Position numbers and translations under genes: made by a program. Positions 7,781 through 17,901 of a DNA stretch of 64,000 nucleotides are shown piece after piece. Source of the DNA: Linanthus parryae (taxonomy: Eukaryota > Streptophyta > Magnoliopsida > Ericales > Polemoniaceae); assembly GCA_023055425.1 (NCBI GenBank), contig JALGPY010000001.1:68486691-68550690 (forward strand), in the 5' to 3' direction. Each line of letters opens with the position of its first letter. The stretch's first letter is position 1. The notes beneath the pieces were generated by a model. That model was not told where the DNA came from and made no database searches. It saw only the letters and a program-made list of their open reading frames with translations.

Positions 7781-10454
7781 TGACACGATTTCTTACGTGT
7801 ATACGCAAGTGCACGTTCAAAGTAATAAAGAATGAGTATTGAAACTCAGGTTGTCGAACCCACAGGGACAATCTTGAGATTATTTAGTTAAACAATTAAT
7901 TTAAAGTCAAGTAACCGGAGGAAAAAGTTGTGATTTAAGAGTTCGTCACCCTCAAACAAGTGACTAAAATTAAATAAACAAAACTAAACTAATATTTTTA
8001 TGATTTTCGTTTAAAGATGTGTATTATCAAATGATAAAGAGGAAACTAGGTTCTATACGCATCCCCTGGATCAATTCACTTTTGCGGATTGCACTTAGAA
8101 ACACATAACCTAGACTACGTTCTTGACCACATAAATGCTCCTACAATCTTCTGTCGATCTCATGTAAGACTACGCTAAAATTTCATAGGTCGTCATCTAT
8201 CGATCCATAAACTGTGTCACCTAGCGTGCTTTACGATCAATTCTATGTAACGACCCAAACCCTAACATTTCTCTTGTCGGTCCATCACGATACGGGGTTT
8301 GCTTTCATTCATTATTCTACGCTAATCGTTTTCACCTGTCAGTCCATCAATTTTCACCAAGTAGCAACAACAGTTCGCGACACTACAATTGCATAAATAA
8401 AGTACAAGAATGAAAGAAGAACTTAATCTAAATCATATTAAGAAAACAAGTTCATGAATCAAAGCTAACAATCCGGAAAAATTTCATGACCTAGGTTCAA
8501 ACGTACGAACCTAGCAAAGTAATCTAGCTACTCATACTAACGTTTACAATAAAGAAATTCATTGTAAACATCAACGAGAGATAATAGAGAGGGTTGAGTG
8601 ATCTCAAACGGAAAATCAAAGCTCCGGCGCGAATCCGAGCTCCACCCCCGCTTCCACCTTCGTCCTCTTCTTTTTTTGTTCTCCTGTTCGTTCGTTCTCT
8701 TCTTCTTGTCTTCTATCGTCAATCTTTTTTTTTCGTTGTGTGATGTGAATAAAATCTTCTAAAACAGCCCACCGTCTTGTTTTAGATCCGTAGTTGACTT
8801 TTTAGTAAAACTATTTTTTTCACTTTTGAACCTCCAAACTTGTGGGAGGTCATTAAAAACTAGGGCTGTAGGAATTAACCCCGCAGCTTGTATTTTCTTG
8901 AACTCGTCATCAATTGCACTTCACCCCCTAACATCAATAGCCGCCTGGAACCCCCTGTTCACACAAAGGTTCAGAGCCTTTTTTTACTTTTCTGAGTTAC
9001 AAAATCACGAACAAGCGGATGCATCCCTGGAACTGATCTGCTTCGCTTCTTTATTTCTCTCTCTTCTCTGTTTCTTTCTGTTTTGTTCTCTGCTGCTGGT
9101 TTTCTCTTGGCTCCGTTTTGCTGCGTTGATTGGCTCTGCTTGCGGTGCTGTTTCAGGTCGGTAATCATGGGAGTCTTTGCTGGTTTATTGGTTCGGCCAT
9201 CGGTGGTAGGTTGGGTTGTTTGATTGGTGGTCTGATGTGTATTGGGTCTGCTTGAGTCGTGGTTATTGTGGGTTGGAGATAGGTGGCTGTGATGGGTTGT
9301 GGTTGTAGTTTGTAGCTTGTAGTTTAGGAATTGGGTATGTGGTTAGTAGGTTCAGGTGGAATGGGGTTGTTTGAGTGATGTATGGTTGATTTTGGTCATG
9401 GAGGTTGAATTGGTATTGGTGTTGGGAGGTAACAGTGGTGTGGTTGGAGGTTTAGTTGGCAATTGGTGGTAATGTTGGTTGTTTTGAGATTAGTTTTGGT
9501 CCTTTGGCAGTGGTGATGGAGGTGGATGAATGCAGTAGGTATTTATAGGTGCTGTGGCTAAGAAGTTGGAGGCAGTGGTGATTTAAGGTGGGTTGAAGGT
9601 TTGTGTAATGGTGGATTGGTAGTTTAGTGGTGGTTGCAGATGAGTTTAGGTGGATGAAGTTAGGAGAAGATGATAGTGGTTTGTGGACTGGTTAAGAGGT
9701 GAAATTGGAAGGGAATAGGCAGTGGGTGTTAGGAGGTTAAATTGTGGTGGTTGAGTTACATGTGGTTATGGTGAAATGGTTGTGAGGTGGTAGTAATCTG
9801 GTTCAATATAGAATGGTAGTTTAGGTGGTCTGGGTTGTAGGCAGTTACTAAGCTGTTATGGTTGAAGGAATGGTGGAGTTTGGATCAACTGGTAAGGGTG
9901 TGGCTGTGTAGTAGTAGGGGGCTGCTATGGGTGATCTAGGTCAGGTTGTTTGGAGTGTGAATTGGCAGTACTTTGCTGGTGAAATTAGGTGGTTATGGTG
10001 ATGTTCAGGAAGTAGGTCAATTTGTTTGGTAAAGAAGATAGGCAGAGAATTGGGTATTTGTGGTGAGGTGAAAATGGGTGAAAGTGAGGTGATTAAGATG
10101 TAGCAGTGAGTAGAGGGGGACTGTAAAAACTTGCTCTTCTTCATATAATTTCTTCTCCTTCCCTCTCTTGCCAATTTCTCTGAGCTTTACGTGTTTCCGA
10201 TGTTTGCCTCTCCTACGTTATCGTACTCTGAGCCTCCAGTACCTGAGAATCAAACAACAACCAATACAGGGCATAAAATATGACAAATAAAGCTCAAATA
10301 AACTAGAAAACGCCCGGACTTAGCAATTAGACACACTAAGCTCCAACTAACAAATTCCTCAACATCATAGCTTATTTCTCACATAAATTACCCGAAAATC
10401 ACGCAAAACGGTAAGCATTGAAGTGTAAATATAACACCGTAAACGGGTTTATCA
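7781..10454 (-). mobile_element. probable solo LTR (TG...CA, 2.67 kb) inserted in Tat gag
   Basis: The insert begins TGACACGATT (7781) and ends GGTTTATCA (10454). It is flanked by ATGGT (7776-7780) and GTGGT (10455-10459), a 5-bp target duplication with one mismatch. Gag coding sequence is found on both sides, so the insertion is younger than the Tat element. No gag or pol is seen inside, so a solo LTR of a long-LTR gypsy element or a non-autonomous derivative is the best reading. The - orientation (LTR start TGATAAACCC) is inferred from resemblance to plant LTR starts and is less certain. Confidence 0.65.
9170..10085. other. strongly strand-skewed G+T-rich tract
   Basis: For about 0.9 kb the + strand is dominated by G and T with very few C (for example two C in 9421-9480 and one in 9601-9660). 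Motifs such as GGTGGT and GGTTG recur without a clear period. There is no ORF on either strand. It lies inside the TG...CA insertion. Confidence 0.75.
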
Positions 10455-10459
10455 GTGGT

Positions 10460-10918
10460 GGAGACACATATGCTGCGGTTGGGCTAGGGGTGTAAGCCAC
10501 ATTGGTTAGGGATGCCGGTGGAGACGACAGCTGGCGGTTGGGGAATATGCGAGATAAGGCACGGTATTTGGACCGTTTTTACCTGGGCAGGAGGTGGTTG
10601 CACCATTGCTGGTGGGGTTTGCAAATTAGGATTAGGTAGTGTAGGTATTGCCTCTGTCCCCTGGGTGGTAGAGGTTCCTCCTCCCTGAGAGACAGCAGCT
10701 CCCGATGCTGAATTCTGGGCAAGAGTTCCCAAAATGGTCATTATCTGAGCCATCTGTGCAGATAGAGCCTGGAGGGCCTTCGTCTGATTCTGAATGGTGG
10801 CGTTCAAGGTCTCCGAGGTTGGAGTTCCACCGGTTGCCGCGGAGTTGTGGCGGGTCTCCTCTCCCGAGGTTGTCTCAGTGGAGGGAGATCTGTTGCTGAC
10901 ATCTTCTTCGTGAGACAT
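10460..10918 (-). pseudogene. Tat gag N-terminal part
   Basis: ATG at 10918, 40 nt inside the 5' LTR edge, opens about 144 codons: an acidic Ser/Thr-rich start, a helical segment (IQNQTKALQALSAQMAQIMT), then a Pro/Gln-rich linker. A one-base shift near 10490 closes this frame; a neighbouring frame continues through a Tyr/Pro-rich stretch to the insertion edge at 10455. With 6931-7780 it forms the split gag of the Tat element. Confidence 0.75.
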
Positions 10919-10958
10919 GGCTGCTTGCAGTGGTAAGATTCACGTCAGGTTCACCAAA

Positions 10959-11581
10959 TGTGTACGGGAGAATCCTTTGGGGAAGATTCAACGTACACCA
11001 AGAGCAGGGGATAGGAAGAACACAAGAAGAGTAGGGTTGTGTGTAGGGAGAGAGTAAGGCAATGGCAACTGTATGAGAGAGAGACAGGATTTTGGCAGAG
11101 CTTCCGCGTAATTCAGGTGGTTCGTTTTTTTATGTAAGGAAGGGTTAATGATCCTATATATAGTGGAGAATATGACCGTTGTAGTGGGTTAATGCACCCA
11201 TTAATGGCGGCTTAATTACCTTAACCACAACGGCACATTCGTCCGCATATATAGGGACCGTTACGCACTTCGTCCGCATATACCGGAACCGTTATGAGGT
11301 TGACCGGGTTTATGGAGCTCGTGGCATAAATCCTCAACGCAGTTACTAAAGGTCGCGTGCGGGCTTGGTTGTCGCTCGCGCGCGACAGGACTTACTCTAG
11401 CCTCCAAACCACTAAGTCCCTACAAGTCCCGTGTGGTGGTATGCGAGGGCCCTGTCTCGCAACCCCCACGTGGATCAGCGCGGGTGATGATCCAGTGTGT
11501 GTGGAGCACAGCTAGGTGTGCTGGATGATCGCCACGTGGCTATGATCTGTCTATCTGAAAGCACTATCTACAAGGGTCACA
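10959..11581 (-). repeat. 5' LTR of the Tat element
   Basis: On the - strand it starts TGTGACC (11581) and ends TACACA (10959), giving TGTG...CACA ends. A palindromic TATA element CTATATATAG is at 11154-11163, and two U3 direct repeats CGTCCGCATATA are at 11240-11251 and 11271-11282. The outer boundary is inferred from the terminal dinucleotides only, because no second LTR copy is in the window to align. Confidence 0.65.
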
Positions 11582-13430
11582 CCCAACTAGGACACGTGAA
11601 CAACGGGGAATAGGTTGTAACCGACTATCAACATTGTTAAAAATCACTGTGTCCTAAGTCTCCAAATTGGTCTTAGGAAGTCTTATAGTGTTAATAGGTC
11701 TTGAATGGTGGCACACATTACATGCATAAACATCAATCAAACTCAGTTTGTGTAATGTGTACCCATTGGAACATTGTTCTTTCCTACTAATTACAACACC
11801 AACCGAATTTTGTCCTCCATTTTGGAACTTGGTTGCTCCTTTACATTTTTTTCCAGACATGACAATGTGTACAAGCTCCAAAAACACACATATTGGCATC
11901 TTTGTGTTGTGGTTTTACTGTGTATTAAGATTTACTTCTAAATAACTGGTATTGTATTCTTTATTCTGAATCTTCACAGTAAAGTGTTAAATCTGATATC
12001 TTTGTGAAATACCATTCATTTTGGTTTATCTCATCGATTGAGTAAACGTGATAGTCACCATGTGCACTAAATACCATACCCCTTTCATGCGTGAGAGTTA
12101 TTTTCAAAATACTTCAAGTTATCTTCCTCTAACTTGCCTAAATAGGCCCAAAAAAGAATGAAAACTATATTATTGTACATGTTGAACCATGAAACGTGCC
12201 CCATTCATTACTTTGATATTTGAATGTTCTAAATATGTCATTTAAATGATCTAATCATGTAACTCGAACTCAAATTGTGCATGAATTTTACTGTAAATTA
12301 AGATCTCTTTCTAAATGCATGGTCTTGCTTTCTAATAAACTAAATGTTCACATTTAAATGTTAACATCTATAACCTTTGAAAATAGCATGTATTTTGGTT
12401 TATTCATTGATTGAATAACCTCTGATAGTCACCATGTGTCTACATTTCATCCCGCTGTAATGCCTATCTTACTCACCCTACATTGTGAGACTTAAAGATA
12501 TATTCCACATATAAACATGCCTAACTTTCTAAACATACATTGTTCGTTCCCATTAACTACAACACCAACAAAATGTTATACTCAATTTGAGGACTTGATG
12601 GCTCCACTGTGTTTTTTTCATGCATGGAAATGTACACGAGCTCCAAAAACTCACATACTGACATATTTGTGTATTTATTTTACTGTCTATTAATAGCTCC
12701 TTCTAAATATATAAATATATTGTCCATAATGCTAAAGCCAAGAAAGAGTTATATCTTATATTTTAAAATACCTATCCCCGAGAAACACCATTTATTTTGG
12801 GTTGTTTATCGATTGAATAAGTCAGGGTGTCACCATGTGTCCTGAATAACATAACAGTGTCAAGTGTGGGAGTTATTTCCAAAGTACTTCAAGTTATCTT
12901 CCTCTAAGTTACCAAAAGAATCCAAAATGAATGAAAACTCAATAATTGTCCAAGTTCAACCATGAAATGTTCCCCATGCATGCCAAATATGTTTTAATGT
13001 TCTAATTGTGTCATTTAAACGAGCCACATAGATTTGAGGTGTCAGCAAAGAGGGAACATGAACAATGGGGGATAAAGTGTAACCGACTATCGACATTTTG
13101 AGACTTAACATTGTGAAAAATCACCATGTGTCCTAAGTCTCCAGATTGGTCTTAGGAAGTCATATAGTGTTAATAGGTCTTCCTTCTAAATGCTTAGTCT
13201 TGCTTTCTAATAAACTAAAGGTTCACATTTAAATCTTAACATCTATGACTATTGAAAATACCATATATTTTGGTTTATTCATCGATTGAATAACCTCTGA
13301 TAGTCACCATGTGTCCTACAATTTATCCCATTGTATTGCCTCTCTTACTCACCATACATTGTGAGACTTAAAGATATAGTCCACAAACCAACATGCCTAA
13401 CTTTCTAAACATACATTTTTTGCGTTGAAT
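11582..13430. repeat. degenerate mosaic of AT-rich direct repeats
   Basis: Long segments recur in the same orientation with about 80% visual similarity: 11610-11700 with 13055-13175; 11750-11945 with 12545-12715; 11985-12200 with 12750-12990; 12305-12540 with 13184-13425. Offsets are about 790, 880 and 1450 bp, so this is a rearranged tandem duplication rather than a simple array. No coding frame. It may be the non-coding end of a DNA transposon, since FAR1-type coding remnants follow, but no terminal inverted repeat was found. Confidence 0.7.
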
Positions 13431-14425
13431 TACACTGTAGAAAGTTACATCCCGATTTTTTACATGCATGTATGTATTGTTCAAGTATTTTCTCTGCATC
13501 AAGTTGATTATATATTAGCTTTGCAACTTTTACCTTATTGGTTAAGGTACTTTTTTTTGTTAAGAGATTTTTATTAAATATGTCATCTTATTTTATTTTT
13601 TTTATATTAGTGATTTGAATTTTAAGGTAAATCACATATAAGGTGGGATGAAACACTTTCACATTGACATCTCATATGACTTGGTAGTTAGGAGAGTTAA
13701 CTCAACTTTGATGGATCTTCAGCTTTTTCTGCCAATGAAGCTAGAATTTAATGATATGGTTGGGCTGGTACAACTGTGTTATGCATTTAATGGCCTAATT
13801 CTCTGCTAACCACAAAATAAGCTTAATGAGGAAATTTATATATAATTTCTTAATGTGTTATCTTTATACTAACACAACGTGCATAGCATTTAGAGTTTGT
13901 ATTCACTGATATCAATTTCTTGGTAGTTGAGGAATTTATTATATTACATCCATACATTACTGAGGAGATAAACTTTTCAGAGATTCGGGTGCTTTTAAGG
14001 TAATTCCTTAAAGCATTCTTCTTGTCTTTGTGAAATATATTTCCTAAATAAGCAATACTACTTTTTTGGTGGTTGGGGTCTTCCTATTTGAATATCAGGG
14101 TGAGAAGGAAGTCAATGAGAGAACCAGGGAGAGAAACAAACCAAGTTCAAATGAGAGAGAGTGAAATTTATGAGAGTGGAGTTCATGGCAAAGGTTAGGT
14201 ATCTTTACGTCTTGATTATGAGGAAGAAAAATACAGTTTTGAGGTCATAGATGAAGATGAATATTTTGACATCACTTTTACAGAGAACTATTGAGATGAT
14301 ACCACCAAAAACTCTATTTTGCTAGCTCCAAATACAGAGATCATACCAGGTATATGTACCTAATGTTTAAGTTAGTTAATTAAGTTAACTAGATATTAAG
14401 TTTAAGTTGTCTGCAGGTATAATTG
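13431..14425. other. AT-rich stretch upstream of FAR1-like pseudogene
   Basis: No ORF of note. The part from 14090 to 14340 is purine-rich and may be degraded 5' exon or leader sequence of the following pseudogene; nothing else recognised. Confidence 0.4.
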
Positions 14426-15590
14426 TTACCATAGAAGAGGTTATGGCAATGAATTTTGCCGATGAGGTTGAGGCTTACGACTGGTACAACCTCTACGCGT
14501 TGATGTTTGGTTTTGGGATTTGAAGGTGCAACCACATGTATTTCAACCCGTAAACGAAGGAGTGCATAAAGTCAAGGATCTTTTTGTGCGTCGGACAAGG
14601 CATCCGATCTGATAAGGTCCCTGAAAAAGAAAATAGGAAACGAGAGCATACGAGAAACACCATGTGTGTTTTAAAAAATCGTGTAAAAGTATCAAGAAAT
14701 TCACCTACAAAGCCTTTTAGGGTGGTCAAATTTTGATACCGGACACTCACACGAAATTTCTGAACCACAATGCACGAGCAACCCACCAGTCACACAGAAA
14801 GGTCAGCGAGGCGGGTGTTAAACACATCAGATCTTCGAAGGAGGTGGGTATCAAGTATTGTCAAGGCTTTCTTTTGATGGCTAAGCAAGCCGATGGTTAC
14901 AACCAATTGGGTTACACATAGAATCATTAATACAATGAAATGACTTCACTTGACAAGACATATTCAAATGAAGAGATGGGCAGCTGACCCTGATGTACAT
15001 TGACAGTTTGAAGGACAGTCATTATGGTGTGTTCAAGGAGTAAGATCTTCTTAATTTTTAAACATACTTTCTTATTTATTTTAATACTTATCAATTAATA
15101 TTATTTTCTTAAATGTTAAACGTACACTATAAACCCTTACATTATATGTCCATTTTTTCAAAAAAGTTTTACGTTGACTCAAGAGTTCTTTATTATGTTT
15201 GTAGGTTTAAAATAGGTAAAAATCATGAGCTTGAAAGTGTATTCTGGTGTGATAGGAGATCAATGGTAGATTACTTCAGATTTGGTGATGTACTTCTGTT
15301 TGATGCAACGTACAAGACCAACATGTATCAAAAACCATTTGTGAATTTTATCTGGTGTGAACAATCACTTCCAAACGACTGTTTTTTCCTGTGCTATTCT
15401 CAACTACGAGAAAGTAGAAACGCATGATTGGGTTTTGAAGTGTCTGATGAAGGCAAGAAGCCTTTTTCGGTCACCACGAATGGCGATTTGGCCATGAGAA
15501 GTGCTATTCAGAAAAGTTTCCCAGAGGAAATACATTGTTTCTGTAATTGGCATCTTTGTCGGAACGCCCAAGTCAATCTCAAGTTGGCAC
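14426..15590 (+). pseudogene. FAR1/FHY3-type (MULE transposase-derived) pseudogene, 3' truncated
   Basis: Reading across stops and frames, the N-terminal FAR1 DNA-binding region appears first: an EAYDWYNLYALMFGFG-like start at 14470-14520, then the Val/Lys-rich strand near 14690. The linker ending LMAKQADGYNQLGYT follows (to 14921). After an intron-like AT-rich gap (15040-15190) comes the transposase-like domain: LESVFWCDRRSMVDYFRFGD (15229-15288), FDATYKTNMY, then DLAMRSAIQKSFPEEIHCFC and NWHLCRNAQ (15428-15585). FAR1-family proteins are DNA-binding transcription factors domesticated from Mutator-like transposases; this may equally be a MULE remnant. Many stops rule out function. It ends abruptly at a copia remnant near 15590. 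Confidence 0.8.
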
Positions 15591-15673
15591 TTCCATTTTA
15601 TTTTTGGGGCCATACTCTACTTACAACGATTTTCTTCCATAACCTTTTTCCATCTAAATAAGTTATGAAAAAC
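15591..15673 (+). pseudogene. copia integrase remnant, left part
   Basis: The frame after the FAR1-like sequence switches to LPFYFWGHTLLTTIFFHNLFPSK, which matches the Ty1/copia integrase region just before the conserved TPYE box. The matching right part resumes at 27152, so the Tekay element inserted here. Confidence 0.7.
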
Positions 15674-16194
15674 TGAAATACCCCGTTATTTAGAAATGGG
15701 TATTTTTAACAAATATTAAGTTTTAGTTTATTAAAACGGGTATTTTATAATTATATTAGGTGTTAAAATAATATTAGTATAAGCTTTGGGTATTAGTTTA
15801 ATTATTTAAAAAGTTACTTTCTATTGTTTTAAGCTTTAGGGGGCTTTAGTGTCTTTTTCGTAACTTAAATAGTGCAGTTAATATAATTCTGGTGGGTAAA
15901 AAGTGTCTTTTAACTAACTAAGGGGGGTGAAAGTGTCTTTTAGCCAAACTGGTCATCTTCTTCCTCTCCTGGTAGTAGCAGGAGAGTTTTCTCTTCTCCT
16001 TCTTCTACCCAAACACCCACCAACACCAAATTCGACTCCAAATCTTCCAATTTCCGTCCCAATACACTCCCTATTCGACAAAGATCGATTCTTTAGCACC
16101 AAGAAACCAATTTTACCCAAAATAGTGAACCAATTCGGAATCAAAAATCAACCCGGAGGAATCCTCCTCTTCGCCGGATTCTTCGAATTGAAGC

Positions 16195-16207
16195 CTATAA
16201 ATAGCTT
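16195..16207 (+). promoter_or_regulatory. probable LTR core promoter (TATA box)
   Basis: TATAAATAG directly upstream of a CT-rich stretch (TCTCTCTCGCTCTC at 16249 on), conserved in the 3' LTR at about 25299. This is a typical U3/R arrangement, so transcription probably starts about 30 bp downstream. Confidence 0.6.
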
Positions 16208-16478
16208 GTGAAATCAGAAACGAAACCCACATCAAAACCCACCACCAAGCTCTCTCTCTCGCTCTCTCTATCTCCCGTTCGAATCACCAACCAAACACCC
16301 AGCCGCCGCCGGGTCCGGAGAGCCGAACCCGACCGCGACCGCCCTGTCCGACGCCGCCGCCGTCTCCGGCGTCTTCGCCCGTCGCCGTCGCCGCCTCCCT
16401 TACCGTCGGCTTCCTCCTTCGCCACCACCGCGAGCCCTCTGGTCTTCACCCATCGTCGTCGTCCTCTTCTCTGGTCGG

Positions 16479-17112
16479 GTAAGTAGATAACCCGTCTGTT
16501 TCTCTCTTTCTTATTCTATTTTGTTTCTTTTATATTTTTTATAAGCATTAGTTAACTGTTAAATACATATTATTATTATCTGGGTTAGAACAGCAAGAAT
16601 GGGCAGTGGCCCAATGGTAAAAGTTGGCTGTTAATATTGGGTTGGTCTGGGGTTCGAGTCTCATAGCTAGCAACTATTTTTTTTACTACTCTACACTCAA
16701 AATTTGAAAGAGAAGTTTTGAGGGTTTGAAAGCCTTATTAAAACACTTGAGAATTATTTATTTAGGAAGTTTATTTTCTTGTTTAAGAGTTAATATTTCG
16801 AAAAAATAATATTATTGGGTTATGTTTTATAGTAATAAAAGAGGAATTTAGATTAGATAATATTATAAGCCATGTTTTACGATAGTAAACAATAGTCCTA
16901 TAAATCGCGTTTTAACAATAGAATTATTATTATTAAAGTTTGGGGAAATAATAAGGGGGATTACACTTGCATTGCATATAGGACTTGTTTGTATTTGTGT
17001 GTTAGCGATAATTGATTAGAATATTATCGAATTGTAGGAAACGAATTCTCCGACGAAGGATACGTCGAATACTACGATTGATTTGCTATGATTGCTATTT
17101 GTTGAGGTAAGT
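16479..17112 (+). promoter_or_regulatory. intron-like signals in the Tekay 5' LTR (donor, 69-nt exon, donor)
   Basis: A strong donor GGGTAAGT (GT at 16479) follows the GC-rich leader segment. An acceptor TTGTAG ends at 17037; then 69 nt (17038-17106) run to a second strong donor GAGGTAAGT (GT at 17107). The same signals occur in the 3' LTR (25580, 26139, 26209), where a branch-like CTGAC, a T-rich tract and acceptor ACCACAG (26874) follow. A related solo LTR at 55506-58476 shows the same order. Splicing is inferred, not shown. Confidence 0.5.
16600..16684 (+). other. tRNA-like module with A box, B box and T8 run, inside LTR
   Basis: TGGCCCAATGG (from 16607) resembles a pol III A box and GGTTCGAGTCT (16651-16661) is a near-perfect B box. 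Eight T at 16677-16684 could terminate pol III. The 3' LTR copy (25703-25790) has the same layout, and its A box (TGGCCCAGTGG) is closer to consensus. The stem pairing of a true tRNA is not evident, so this is likely a tRNA-derived SINE head or decayed tRNA absorbed in the LTR. Confidence 0.55.
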
Positions 17113-17687
17113 AAACATGCCAGGCCTAGCGCCCATTTCTCTTTTCGTGTCAAACGTTTTCATTCCTATTTGTCTCAAAATGATTTTATGCAAAATACGT
17201 GTTGCTTGAATACTTGTTTCGAATTGAAATGTTCTCTGAAAATATCACTTAAATCTAATAATCGATGATAACGTAAAGTGGAAGAGTTGTACGGGGATGA
17301 TTGTTGTTGTATGGTTACTATTGGCATTGGGCGTGTTGACTTCGGTCTCTCGTTCAATTTAATTTATTTAATCCGGTTGCAAGTCCCCGGATAGCTCCTT
17401 GTACTCACTCTTCTGGCCGCAAGAAGTCTGTAAGGGGGTGTCGACACTTAAGGTCTTGGATGCTTGCGAAGTGGTTGGTTGATTTTTCCCCGTATCAACA
17501 AAGTTAATAACATGGATTTTGGAATCTCCTAATACGAAGATTGGAATTGAAATACCTCTTTATTTCTCATAAGTGTCAAAGCTTTTGTTACCACTTGATT
17601 TTATTTAAACTTCTACAAAATACTTCATGATTTGTAAATTACTTCATAATCGTTTTACATGCTTGGGTGTTACTTACTCAGTATTTC

Positions 17688-17901
17688 GTGGGATAGGAAA
17701 AAGAATTTAAAATTTGAATAAGCCGGGGTTGTGGGATAGTTTAGTATTTAGAATTTTGCTTGATTTGTTTTTTTATGCTATTTGCTTAGAACCCTATATC
17801 TAAGATTAACTGCTTAGTTCTTTTAGAATGCTTAAGATTTTAAGAATATATGCGTGGTATAGAACAATGCTGAGACTCTTTCTCTTTCTTACTTCTTTCA
17901 G
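17688..17901 (+). other. LTR-to-ORF junction, possible decayed primer-binding site
   Basis: 214 bp unrelated to the 3' LTR end. TGGTATAGAACAATGCTGAG (17854-17873) resembles the initiator-Met-tRNA type primer site TGGTATCAGAGC with differences, but it is not preceded by an LTR end. A pyrimidine-rich acceptor CTTACTTCTTTCAG ends at 17901, directly before the ATG of the extra ORF. Confidence 0.4.

Larger units (their letters stand above)
1290..11581 (-). mobile_element. Tat-lineage Ty3/gypsy retrotransposon, degenerate, 3' LTR not seen
   Basis: Order on the - strand: 5' LTR (10959-11581), gag start (10918), insertion (7781-10454), gag core, protease, RT, RNase H, a second RNase H, integrase and a repeat-rich 3' region. 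The second RNase H after the RT-linked one is the hallmark of the Tat branch (Ogre, Retand and relatives). Several stops and frameshifts make it non-functional. No sequence matching the 5' LTR was found below 1989, so the 3' LTR is deleted or outside the window; the left boundary given is only the start of the repeat array. Confidence 0.85.
15674..17687 (+). repeat. 5' LTR of Tekay element, 3' end missing
   Basis: Collinear with 24776-26826 of the 3' LTR. After the shared CTTACTCAGTATTTC the two diverge completely: the last ~320 bp of the 3' LTR, including its TGTTACA end, is absent here. A 33-bp segment present at about 26628-26660 is also missing near 17527, between short similar ATTTTGGAAT motifs, as expected for slippage. 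It contains a CT-rich/GC-rich leader-like segment (15950-16480) preceded by TATAAATAG (16197-16205). Confidence 0.9.

Noticed and set aside
8826..9164. 112-codon hydrophobic frame on the + strand
   Set aside because: Within the TG...CA insertion, pyrimidine-rich composition, no recognised domain.
16208..16486. Arg-rich frames on both strands in the Tekay LTRs (also 25311-25583)
   Set aside because: They arise from the GC-rich leader segment; the two LTR copies are translated differently because of small indels.
16600..16684. Functional tRNA gene
   Set aside because: A and B boxes are present but no acceptor-stem pairing or proper anticodon arm could be drawn; treated as tRNA-like only.
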